A stretch of DNA of 64,000 nucleotides. Source: Polytrichum commune. Its lineage: Eukaryota; Streptophyta; Polytrichopsida; Polytrichales; Polytrichaceae. How positions within the stretch are numbered: position 1 is the first letter of the stretch; each line of letters opens with the position of its first letter. The notes below the pieces were generated by a model. The model made no database searches, had not been told where the DNA came from, and saw nothing but the letters and a program-made list of their open reading frames with translations. This document shows positions 44,106-55,400 of this stretch, piece by piece. The translations under genes were made by a program, and so were the position numbers. Where the stretch lies: positions 32,612,001 through 32,676,000 of the forward strand of contig OX485806.1 in assembly GCA_950295325.1 (NCBI GenBank). Direction: 5' to 3'.

Positions 44106-46113
44106 ATGGCTTCCACCTCAATTATTCCTCCTGTCTCTGAGATGGTTGAACTTCGTTCCCATGGTATCGGGGTCCCTATTCTATTCCCCATTGATGCCAA
44201 TGGTATTTCTATTGTCTTAGGCCTTCATCTTAGCATTAGGTTCTCTTTGAAAGCTAGTACAATCTGGGTAGAACGTGAGATCTTCCATCCTGATACTAGA
44301 ATGATCGTTCAAACCTTCCATGAGACCTCCAAGCTAGTTGACAATTGCAATGTAGTGTGGGAGCTTGGCGCGGGAAAGTATAGGGTTTATGGCCTTCCCG
44401 ATTCTCAAATGGGAGTGTCATCAAAAATCCTTGCGCCTCTTCAATCATCCACTTCTGCGTTAAGCACCCCGCCGGTAATAAGTGTCAAGACAGAGCCTGT
44501 TGTAGACAACGTTATAGACTTGTCTGAGTCTTCGAATGAAGATGTACCAATGCAGAAGGTTGTTGTTCATGATTCCCCTCCTTTGTTTCCCTCTGCTTCC
44601 TATGTACCCCCTTCTCCTTCTCTCTTTGTGCCTTTACCTCCTCCGGTACCGTCTACATCCAAACCTTCTCAAACTATTGTTCAATGTCTTCGTCGTCTTG
44701 GTTCTATGCCCGGTAGTAAGAACATCCTCAAGAAATAGATTACGATAAACTCAAAATCCAAGAGGTTAATCACCTTCCCCCTCGTTTCGATGGTACCCAG
44801 TTATTTGTCCTCCCCGTAGCAGAAGTATCGTCATCTCAAACCAGGGCCAAGTCGTTGGATGGCATGGACAAGCAATATGATGGCCATGTTTGGACGAAGA
44901 CTCGAACCACCAACATTACAAACAACGTTGGTCTTGCTTTTCGTTCCTCTAACTATGTTGGCCATCTCCAATGCCAAAACCCGACTTGTGATTACCTTCA
45001 ACGCGCCCGGCCATTGTACCTCTAAGGTCAACGACACGGAATTTGAAGGTTTCACTAAAGATCCTTTCCCTCTCTATGGCATTGTGCCATCTGGATCTAC
45101 TCTTGTGTGCAGGATCTGCAAAGAGCCTCCCAAATGCATTGCACTATGCGAGGCGAAAATCTTCTACGTCCATGGGAAGGAGTCCTCCCAAAGAGCCTGC
45201 ATTCATATCGGTACTCATCAACATCCAGTGAAGGTTGGAGACTGCAGAGACATCTGGAAGCGCATCAATGCACTTATCGAGGAGCACGTTGAACGTACGC
45301 CTCAAGCCACCCACAGCAAGATCGTCCTTGAAGCCAGCAAGGACATTGTTGGTGAGTTCCTCCTTTCTGGCGATAATGACACACACCGTCTCCTCTCCTT
45401 AAAAGAGCTCGAACCTGTGTTTGATAGCTGTAGAGAGTTAAATTCCCCAAACCTTCGCTCTAAGGTTACCTCATTCAAATATTTGCGGAGATTCGGTGTT
45501 ATGGATGGCATCGCAAAGCTTCGAGGCGTTAGCAATTGGGCCTACGTCCAACGGAATCAATTCCCAGGACAAGGTGTTTGTCTTCAAGATGTCGGAGGTT
45601 GGTCCAAGAAGTGGAGTGGATTTGGTTCGACAGATGCAACCGGGTGGGGACCTTGAGAACGCGTGGATGATGTCTGATCACGTCAAGTGGGTCAAAGGGT
45701 GGACCACAATGGCCGCTCATGTGTACGATGGGACTTATCAACGGGTCATGACCATTTCATGTTGTGATTTCCAATCGGAGGATAAGGATGCACAAGTTCT
45801 CTTCTGGCAGACCCTCAACCATGTCATGGCCCGCCATGGTATCCCACATCCAACCTTCATAGGCTTCATGGCGGACAGTGCGTAGGCCAATTGGAACGCT
45901 GTGCGCATTGTGTATGGTTCAGGAGATCCCAAAGTTCCAATGGAGGGCCGTGAGCGCACTTATTTTTTTCACTGGAAACAATCGCTCGAGAAACATACGA
46001 AATCGTATATAAAGCATGAGTTACAAGACCAACATAGACACCTTTGCCTTCAATATTGGAATGCGTCATCTATGGAAGAGGCGGAGACTAGGTACCCGCA
46101 ACACGAACATTGA
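44106..46113 (+). pseudogene. Zinc-finger / DDE transposase-like gene (MULE-like), broken
   Basis: Starts MASTSIIPPVSEMVELR and stays open to 44,738 (Pro/Ser-rich end). It then continues in other frames: a Cys/His region (NYVGHLQCQNPTCDYL, later LVCRICKEPPKC and IHIGTHQHPVKVGDCRD), an all-alpha stretch, and a DDE-like core with YDGTYQRVMTISC (first D), IGFMADSA-stop-ANWNAV (second D) and YFFHWKQSLEKHT, the C/H-W block seen in MULE-type transposases. Breaks: stop or frameshift at 44,736-44,738 and near 45,033, a frame change near 45,570, and TAG at 45,883-45,885 (likely CAG to TAG). The C-terminus is cut off before the MITE at 46,177. The superfamily assignment is tentative. Confidence 0.65.
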
Positions 46114-46176
46114 AAGGAGGAAAACTATAGGGCTGGTCACCTTCACCGAAGGATAACTTCGAGCTAGTCAATCTAA

Positions 46177-46677
46177 GGGCCACTTCACACACGAGCCAAG
46201 AGCCATGACCATGAAATTGTGAGAGCCCAAAAGAACGTGTTCAAAGGCCATCCCAAGACACCTCCAAAATCATGCAGTGTGGTCGTGGATCCTCAAGTGT
46301 AGTGTGAAGCCATATGTGACCGGGCTCTCAATCAAATGCTATTTCAATGAGTTTTAGTTCAAGCAGGTCCTCTCACACATGATAGAACAGGGTAGATCAA
46401 CGGTTGTGAGCATTCAGAGTGTGATGGTCTCCGGGTTTTGTGTTAGGCCTACCTCCAAGAAGTGGTCTTTGAAAATAGTCCAAGTGACAATGGAACATGA
46501 TCCATTTGATGCCATGTAGGAAACCATGTGGACTTTACATCCATCTTGCATTCACATACTCCGTTGGTCCCTCAAGCGTAGTGTGAAGCGACCTGTGACC
46601 GGCTCCACCTTTTCCACCAGTGAGAGTGCTTGAAGTGTACTGGTCATGGGCTCTCAGTCTTGTGTGTGAAGTGGGCC
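46177..46677. mobile_element. PIF/Harbinger Tourist-like MITE, complete
   Basis: 501 bp with inverted ends GGGCCACTTCACACACGAG and the complement of TTGTGTGTGAAGTGGGCC, flanked by TAA (46,174-46,176 and 46,678-46,680). Same family as 11,203-13,087 in opposite orientation, sharing AGAGCCATGACCATG, CCTCCAAAATCATG, GTGTTAGGCCTACCTCCAAG and CATGTGGACTTTACATCC. Non-coding. Confidence 0.85.
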
Positions 46678-46680
46678 TAA

Positions 46681-49284
46681 GCTCTCAAAACGCTCCAATA
46701 CATAAAAATAAACTCTAAAGCTCCCGTCAGCTATTAATGAGCAGCAATTAAAGATTTGCAAAGATATAGAGACGTGTTTGCTTGGACTTGTGAAGATCTA
46801 AATGGGAGACCTGCATCCATCACTAAACACAAAATTGATCTTAAACCAAACGATGTACCAACACAACAACAAAGATACCATTTGAATCTAAATCATGCAC
46901 TCACCGTTAAAAAATGATCTTGATCAAATTTATCTCTCTCATTGTTACAGATAATCATGTAATCACGTATAAACATTGACACATGAGTTGCAAGTCGTAA
47001 AACATGACTGCAAGAGCACTAAGGAGAGTCTGGAGGTTGCAAATGCTGCCATTTCATTCCAAGTAGAGCGAACCAAAAGATCAATGAGCAATAGAATGCA
47101 CAGAACCCCACACTTTTACAATGGGTTTTGGAGGAGAATCGTTACATGTGATCGCCTCTTACATAGGATTTTATGATTGTTTCAGCAATTGCATAAGAAT
47201 GCCGATCCTCCATGAGAATATGACATTCCGGGATAGAGTGTAAGCTTTAAAACACGGCAATGTTAACCCTCTGTAAAAAGTGGCACAGGTGGTTGAGGAA
47301 AAGTTACTTGACGGGTGTGAGGAAAGCACACCGGTCAATGGGTAACGGGTCGCGTTTTGGATGAGGGGTTAATGTGTCATATTAATGCGGAGTCAGTGAA
47401 GGAAATAATAGCACTAAACTTGTTTAACGTTAGTAACAATGGTTACCCTCCATGTTTAGGTGTGCTCACAGAGGAGTCCACAAAGTGTGTGGTCCCCCTC
47501 TTGTATATGATAGTACAAAGCCGGGTATCTCTCCATAGATTTTGTATCATAGTTCTTAGAGGTTGATCCTAGAACTCGCCTCAGACAAGGTCAGGATATG
47601 CCTTCTTAGTGTCACTCAAGCTTGGGCATCAGTTTTGTGATGGAAGGCGGAGCCCTTGAAGTTCTTGGAGGCACATGGGAGGAGTAGAAGCGGCATGTCG
47701 TAGGCATGCTGCTCCTCCACCCGATTGAGCCAACAGACTTTTAAAGTGCTTCTCACAAAACTGGCCCTTCACAGCTCGAAAAGACACCACCCAGCACTAC
47801 ATCATTGCATATAAACCCCCTAGCATCACCACAAAGACACCACTACACTTTCGCTCTCTGCATCTCACACGCATTCTCGCTACCTACATCTCACACGCAC
47901 TCTTGTTGCCTGCATCTCATACAACTTCCGCTCCCTACACACTCACACACCTCCCGCTACCTGCATCCTACGTGCTAGATAGATCTCTCAACACTGCTAC
48001 AATAGATACTACAGAAGCTGCCTCCAGGAGTCGCCGCTGAAGTTGCAGACACACTCTCCTCCGAAGCTCACACGCCGCTGCTGAATCCGAGTACTCTTCC
48101 CCGAACCTGCAAAGTCGCTGCCCTACCGTGCTCGCCACGAAGCCACTACCCTCCCCTGCTCGCCACAAAGTCGCTGCCACCACCGAAACTACCACTACCC
48201 ACCGAAGTCACTACAACCATGTCTTTGAACTGAAGACGCTGCCGCCCGTCATCTCACCACCGATCCGAAGAAGATCCGAAGAAGACAGCTGCAACCGATC
48301 CGAAGAAAACAACTGCAAGTTGAGAGCCCCCGAAGTTGAGAGCCCCTGCAAGCTGAGGCCACCACCTGAGTGGACACCCGATCAGACACGACGAACGGCC
48401 ACATCACCGAAGAAGGGTAAGCTACGTTCACCTCTACCACTGCCCTCGTAGACGAACTGCTGCACAGATCAGAATAGATCTACACACCCCAGATCTAGAT
48501 CTCTCTAAACCACACTGTGATTTCATCGCAAACCCTTAGCAGACAAAGTATAGATATTCTCAAAAATCTCTTCTTAACCTATCTTCTCTCCCTCATAAAA
48601 ACTTGTCACAAACCCATGTTGCTAGATTGTTCCTCATAATCTGACCCATAGTAAGATACTGATATATCAAAATTAGTCTAAACATACTCTTCATAACCTG
48701 CCCCATTCGACCAAATCTCCTCACACACTCCCTGCTCTTTCACTCGCAAACTAACCCAGATTAAATCTGCACACTCTTGACAGAGAATTCTCCACACAGA
48801 TCTCCATAGTTATTTCCAATCTTCGACATACAGAACCCTTACAACTTAGACAACATAGTCAAAACTCCTCCTTAGGATAAAACCCATCTCAGATTTTCAA
48901 TAAAACCCATCTCAGATTATCAGTGATTAGCCTTCTTCTACGTCTCAAGAATCTTGGTAAAACTAGTCAGAAGAGATAGCTTGTTCGTAGAATCAATCTA
49001 TAGGAGCAACCTGCTCCGAAGTAACAGTCTGCTTCCAGTGAACTTACTCCCGAAAAACTAGCCTGATTCGAATTTTCGGAGAATCGTCATACTTGAGAGG
49101 GTACCTGTTCGAATACTAGTCGGTGACAGTCTGCTCGGCAGACTTCGGGGACATCCAGCTCTGCATAAGTTGCCGCTGTCAAGATCCGATTGAAGTTGCC
49201 TGCAAGGATCAGTGTTGCGGAAAGTTGAGTCAACACTCAAAGTGTGACAATTCGTTGCTGCTTCAACTTCTCGAAAGAGTTTTC
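46681..49284. other. About 2.6 kb without a recognised gene; CT/CA-rich stretch
   Basis: 47,790-48,440 is C/A-rich with short imperfect repeats of CTACCTGCATCTCACACGC type, possibly transcribed leader or LINE 5' sequence. The 107-codon ORF there is low-complexity and I do not call it coding. Confidence 0.4.
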
Positions 49285-49680
49285 CAGGTAAACACAAAAA
49301 CCCATCTTTTACACACAAAGTAGGATAGTCAATTCCGCAGTTTGCACACACACTCATAGAATCTACATAGAGCAAATTATGTGTTGTTTGAATAGAATTA
49401 CATAGAGCAAATTATAGAGCAAAACTAAAACTCTGTTTTCACAAAATTTGATAGTACTAGTAAACACCATAGCTAGCAGAACCCTCTGAAGTTTTTTCAA
49501 AAACACAAAAACCCATCCTCACACACAAATTAGGATAGCTAACCCCGTAGATGCACACACACATACATAGTAATAAACTTTGTTTTAGAGTAGAATTAGA
49601 ATAGTACAGTATAGAGCAAACTAAAGTTGATTATACAAACTAGAAACTGATGAAAACTAGTAAACACTAAAGCTAGCTTA
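49285..49680. repeat. Two-copy repeat of about 205 bp upstream of the LINE ORFs
   Basis: AACACAAAAACCCATC, then TTAGGATAG or GTAGGATAG, GCACACACA and AGTAAACAC blocks occur at 49,285-49,480 and again at 49,494-49,680 at roughly three-quarters identity. By position it may be a monomeric LINE 5' UTR or promoter. Confidence 0.6.
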
Positions 49681-50252
49681 GAAAATCTTCACGTAGATAT
49701 ATAAATAATTAAAACCCATACAAGACTAGTTATAGATCATCACAAAAGCTTAGAGATAGGTAGTATAGGCACCCCTTGTCTAAATTAGTTTTAGGTAGAT
49801 GATAGTTGCATATGCACCTAAAAATTATGCTTGTATGCTGGCTGATCACAGCCAAACCATATTTGAGATCCTCGCACCGTGTCCAAGCTCACACACACCT
49901 TGTATGTTATTTTGAAAATATTTTGTATGATTGTTATAGAATATTAGAAATTCTAAAAACTACTAGAATCATTGTAATCACTAATGCTCACTTTTGTCAA
50001 AAACAAAAACACAAAAGGGAACATTACTTAAATAGTGTAGATAGCATATATATGAGAGTTTATTATTCTTGTCACTTCTTCTCTAAAATCAAATACCACT
50101 CAGGCTCACCAATTAAGTGGTGGGAAGGTATTTGCTGCGAGAACCAAAGAAGTAACATCCCAACATATGCTACGAAAATCTTTTGGAATGTCATAGTAGA
50201 AAAAACATATGAAAATATTATACCTTATGCTACTTTATACAGGTCTAAAGAT

Positions 50253-51857
50253 ATGGCTGCAGCTAGCTCCACTAAGAACATGGATGTTTGTATTGTTGAC
50301 GAAAACGAAATCATAACCACCTCACAAAAAAGATCTACTTCTACTCAACTAACGATCACTCAAAAGAAAGCAAAGAACAAAAAAGACCTAGGATCAAAAT
50401 ACTCTTCTTTATGGTTAGGGTTTCAAGCTTTAAATCTTATAAACAAACAAACAAACTTACCCATAGAGAAAGAAGAAACTATCAGAGAATTACTAAAAAG
50501 AAAAATCGATTTTGATGAGACCAAAGAAATTCAAAGTGCTTGGCCTTGTTTCCCATATGTCCGTCAAACTGAGTGGCCCTCCAAAAGGGAGGATGGGAAA
50601 GAAGGACAACATTATAATATCACTCAACTCCCGTTCGATGTTGAAGTAGATGAAAATGGTTTCTCCTTTGATTATCAAGTCTCAATACACTTTGAGCTTG
50701 GTGAACAAAAATGGGAAAGAGATGTCATCATGCACAAAGTTATAGAACGGTTGTTTATAATGAACATAGAACTTGGAGAGTTGATTGGAGAGCCCGTAGC
50801 AATCATGCGTTTTCACAAATCCACGATATGGAGCGGTACAATTAAATTACATCTTAAAAACCCAATGTTTGATGCCAAAAACCTCCTCCAAGGGATGAAA
50901 GCCTTCATCCTAATATTGGACGATGGCAAACCTTGGAGAGGTAAAATCTGCAAATCTTATGATGTCTTGGCACTCAATAACCTCTTCTCAGTAAAAATCA
51001 CAAGTGACACACTAATTGGTAAAGAATGGTATAATATACTAGAAGAGGTAGTAAAGGAAGGGTTCGAACGAACTTATGATTACAAGATTACCTCAGTCCA
51101 AAAAAAAAAAAAAATGAGCTTCGCATGGATAGTAGCCACATCCCCCGAACAAGCGAAAAAAATCAACTTATACAAAATATCGCTTGATAATGAAATTTTT
51201 TAAGCCAAATTCACATCTCGAGATAAACTCACAGAAGATGACAAGGCTAGAAAGAATGCTCTCATACTAATAGTAAAAAACCTAAACAAAGTAAAAAATA
51301 CGGAAACAATTGAATATGAACTCAAAAAACACATGGGAGAAAGAAATGTGCTAAATATCTTCTTCAAAATCGAGAATGGCAAACATATAGGAACATGTAA
51401 TGTTCAGTGCCTCAATGCCGCCGTATACAAAAAACATGTAAAGAAAAATACCAAGCTCCTCGGTAAATATATAGAATTTACCCCACACCCTGAAAGCCTG
51501 GACGGTATAAATGCACCTTCCCAAGAAGAATTAACAAGATTAGAGTTTTCAGATGTTAACACAGCACTTGCAAACACTGTGGAAGCCCTCGAAAATGCAC
51601 CAATCAAAGGCTTGACGAGACAAGAGGTTAAAGCAATGGTGGAAGGAGAATCTTCCAAACTCCGCAAAGAATTGGTAGAGAGAGAAGAAATCGTATATCG
51701 AAAGGCAACGATATACACCGACAAATCTATGAAATCCATAGCCGCACAACTTACAATATTCAAGCAGCAGCTACTGACTACGGTAAATTACATTGAGAGC
51801 GTAGCGAAAGACTCGGAAGGAGGACCGGAAGAAGGTAATATGGACATGTCAAAATAA
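50253..51857 (+). pseudogene. LINE ORF1, RNA-binding (RRM-like), one in-frame stop
   Basis: Start chosen at MAAASSTKNMDVC (50,253), the first Met after the run of apparently non-coding leader, although the frame is open from 49,806. A single TAA at 51,201-51,203 interrupts, and the same frame continues to 51,857. N-terminal half unrecognised, with YSSLWLGFQALNLIN and WERDVIMHKVIERLF. After the stop, ALILIVKNLNK and HIGTCNVQCLNAAVYKKHV fit the strands of an RRM, then an acidic helix-rich C-terminus. Expected to coat the LINE RNA. Confidence 0.7.
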
Positions 51858-51859
51858 AT

Positions 51860-52429
51860 ATGACATACAACGACCCGGTTATACGTAACAATATAATAGT
51901 ATATCTTAATACTAAAAAATACACAAAAAATAATAAGGTATTTATAAATACCACCAAAAATATAGGAAAAATCATCCCCAATACACCACAAAGCATTAAC
52001 AAAAATCATAACAACAAACCCTACAGACCGCATACAACTAAAACACCAAAACCCTCTATCCAAACAAACATAATTGGAGCTCGGCCTACCGGCCTCGCAC
52101 AAAACATATACAAAAATAACAACAAAATGAAATACCATAAGATAGATAAACTAGATAAGGTAAAAAAGAACCCGAATATGAACGACAAAAATACAACAAT
52201 ATACTCTAAAAGAAACATAAAACATAAAATACTTACAATAACCACCCCTTATATCAACAACATACACCGCACAATAAATGGGAAAAAACCGCATACACCC
52301 AAACTAAATACTAAACACCTAACCAAGAAATACATAATGCATAACACTCAACCATTTAGAAATACCAAACACCAAAACATAAAGACAAAAAACATAAAAA
52401 ACTATATATATATATATATATATATATGA
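51860..52429 (+). CDS. Lys/Asn-rich linker ORF between LINE ORF1 and ORF2
   Basis: 190 codons beginning two bases after the ORF1 stop. Very rich in Lys, Asn, Thr, Ile and Pro. It ends in a (Tyr-Ile) run encoded by the (AT)n tract and overlaps the ORF2 ATG by four bases in a different frame. No domain. It could be a basic nucleic-acid-binding protein, the N-terminus of ORF2 separated by a slip in the (AT)n tract, or a compositional artefact of the A/C-rich strand. Confidence 0.4.
   Translation: MTYNDPVIRNNIIVYLNTKKYTKNNKVFINTTKNIGKIIPNTPQSINKNHNNKPYRPHTTKTPKPSIQTNIIGARPTGLAQNIYKNNNKMKYHKIDKLDKVKKNPNMNDKNTTIYSKRNIKHKILTITTPYINNIHRTINGKKPHTPKLNTKHLTKKYIMHNTQPFRNTKHQNIKTKNIKNYIYIYIYI
52405..52427. 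repeat. (AT)n microsatellite at the linker/ORF2 junction
   Basis: About 11 AT units immediately precede and form part of the ORF2 start (ATATATGAAAAAT). Because units are two bases long, a change in copy number moves the linker frame relative to ORF2. Confidence 0.9.
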
Positions 52430-55400
52430 AAAATAAGTCCAAAATAAAAAACCTACACAATATTATTCAAAACATACTTCTTAAAAGTGGGGACATAGAA
52501 CTAAACCCAGGACCTATGCCTAATGTATTAAAAGAACATCCACCGGCACACAGATCTAGATCCAAAACATACTTCATACCAAATACAATAAAACTTCATC
52601 CTGAATACCAACACATCACACAAACCTTCTCACCACTACTAAATACAAACCACTTCAACCACAACAATGCCTCTAGAACATTTCCTAACCTTTCATCATA
52701 TATTAACCAAAAAAGACACTACCCAACACCAAATATCTTATTTGCACTAATCACAACCATAGGCCCAAACATAGATACATGTGAATACCTCATCCATAAT
52801 TTAAACCCGGATTGGACCTCTTTATTGCTAACAAAACTAAGCGCCCTAAGAAATCCCCCTGAAAATCACATTAATACCATACACCCACACATCCAAATAC
52901 TACAAGATAACCAAGATATAATAAACCCACCAAATACCATACATGAAAAAATTTACAAATACATACACCAAAACCAGGATCCACCAAACATTGAAGCACT
53001 AAGTAATCAATTCCCATACCTACCGATAAACTTTCTTAAAGAAACACTGAAAATATTTGAACCCCTAACTGAATACACACATCCTCCACCTACACCACCA
53101 CTACCCCAGCCTCCACCGCCACATTATAACCAAAGTATTAATCACCACACCCAAATCATAACATGGAATGCATCATCACTAAACACAACACTACCTAACA
53201 TACAAAACATTATATACCATCCACAAGAAAAACCAGCTATAATAACCATACAAGAAACAAAATTAACAAAAACTAAATCAACTAAATATATACAAAACTT
53301 ATTTCCAGAATATAAGCTAATCTTTAACAACACACATACACTAACAAGATGCATTCAACAAAGGATACCATATACTCCAACCAGAGGGGGCCTCCTTACA
53401 CTCGTAAACAAAAAATATGCATTCCAAGGAAACATTTCCAAAATACCTTCCCCTGCCAACATATCACCATATCTACAAATTATCCATATTAAAAACAACC
53501 CACTAAAACCATGGTTACTACTTCATATTTATATGCCATCACACGAAGAAGACATCAGATTAATCCCAGACATAATACACACTATAAAAACACAAATAAA
53601 TGCACACCCAAATCATACACATACCTTATGCGGAGACTTTAATCGAGACATTGCACTAATAGGTCGACAAAATGAACATGGTACCACCCCCCCACAAGAA
53701 GAAGACATTAGATGGAGAACCTTTATAGATAGTCTAGCCCTCGCTTATATCCCTACTAACACCACATATTCTAGACAAGGAGGAAATAATTACACGCATA
53801 CTAGTCTAATTGACGGTTTTTACACCAACACACAATATGCAACAACATATACATCAAGAACATTACAAGAACAAAATCTAAATTCTGACCACCTACCAAT
53901 CAGTTTAGAAATACCACCTAACACCCTGATAGCCCGAGCAACACAACCCACAATCCCTACATCAACTAGAATTCTAAATCCCATTCCACAAGACAAAATA
54001 GATAATTTTAATACCAAGTTTTTCGAAGAAAATGCAATCCAACTTAATGAAATAACCACCCTGCTATCTAAAGAGCACCTAACACCAGACCAATGGCAAC
54101 AAGCATGTACTCAAATGAATAATATCACCCAAATAATAGCTCAAAACATTGAAGAAACATGTAGTGCCACACCTATACCCACCTTAACCAATAGAGCCAG
54201 TCAACAAGGTGGCTACTTACCCAAAAAAACCCAAAAAATATGGAAACAACACATAACAACCTACCATCTAATTAGGAAAACTATATACATCACAAAAAAC
54301 CTACCAAATTGGCGTACACACCCAATCATGAACACATTAGGACAATATAGCCGAATACACATTCCGTCCCCACCTGAAGACGAAGCCCTAATAAATATAT
54401 GGATCAAAGAAATAGCAGTAATAGCCAAAACAGCAAATTTACAAGCTAGAAAAATTACTACTAAATACACTAAAGAATGCATTAAGAAGGCCATATCCAA
54501 ATACAGAAAATTGTACGAAACCAACCCAAAAAGAATAAACAGAAAAATATTTAAAAATCTTGAGTCCCCACCACTAGATTGCATCACGGATCGTAACAAC
54601 AATATACTCACAAATCCAGAGGACATTGCAAATGAAATATACATACAACAAACCCTTAGTAACAAACCCGCCGTACCCACATGCTACTACTTATCAAAAC
54701 ACCCCCCTAAATGCACGTGCGCAGTTAGACAATATCCATGGCACGACCTAGAAGGATTGGTCCTAGAAAAACGAGGAGACCCACACACACCCTTATATAC
54801 ATACCTAGACTTAGAAACATATAACCTTTGCCTCAAAAATCTAGCAAACAACAAAACTCCAGGCCCAGACAAAATTCCCAATTCCATATTAAAAAATATG
54901 CCTAAAAAATTCCAGTACATACTATTCTTGTTTTTCACACATTGTTACAAACAAAAACAAATCCCGACCTCTTGAAAAACCAGCCTCACAATATTGCTAT
55001 ACAAAAAAGGAGACCCCTCCTTATTATCTAATCACAGACCAATAGCACTCGCTAACACCATATATAAATTCTTTACAAGCACCCTAACATTCATACTCTC
55101 AGCATATGGTGAGAAACATCAAATATTACAAGACAGCCAAGAGGGATTCAGAGCAGAACGGTGCACATCAAGACAAATACAAACACTAATAGCAGCACTA
55201 GAAGATGCCCAATTCACCAACCAAAATATTTATTTACTCTACATTGATTTCAAAAATGCATTCGGATCAATATACCATGCAAGACTATTAGCCATTATGA
55301 AAGATTTAGGATACCCAGAAGACGCAGTCCAAATAATTGGTAATATATATTCACACTCCAACACCACCTTCTCTAGAGAATATTTCGGCAGAACAAAAGA

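Noticed and set aside
54973..54975. Recoding stop in LINE ORF2
   Set aside because: TGA in the RT domain at a probable Trp position, without a readthrough context; taken as a point mutation.
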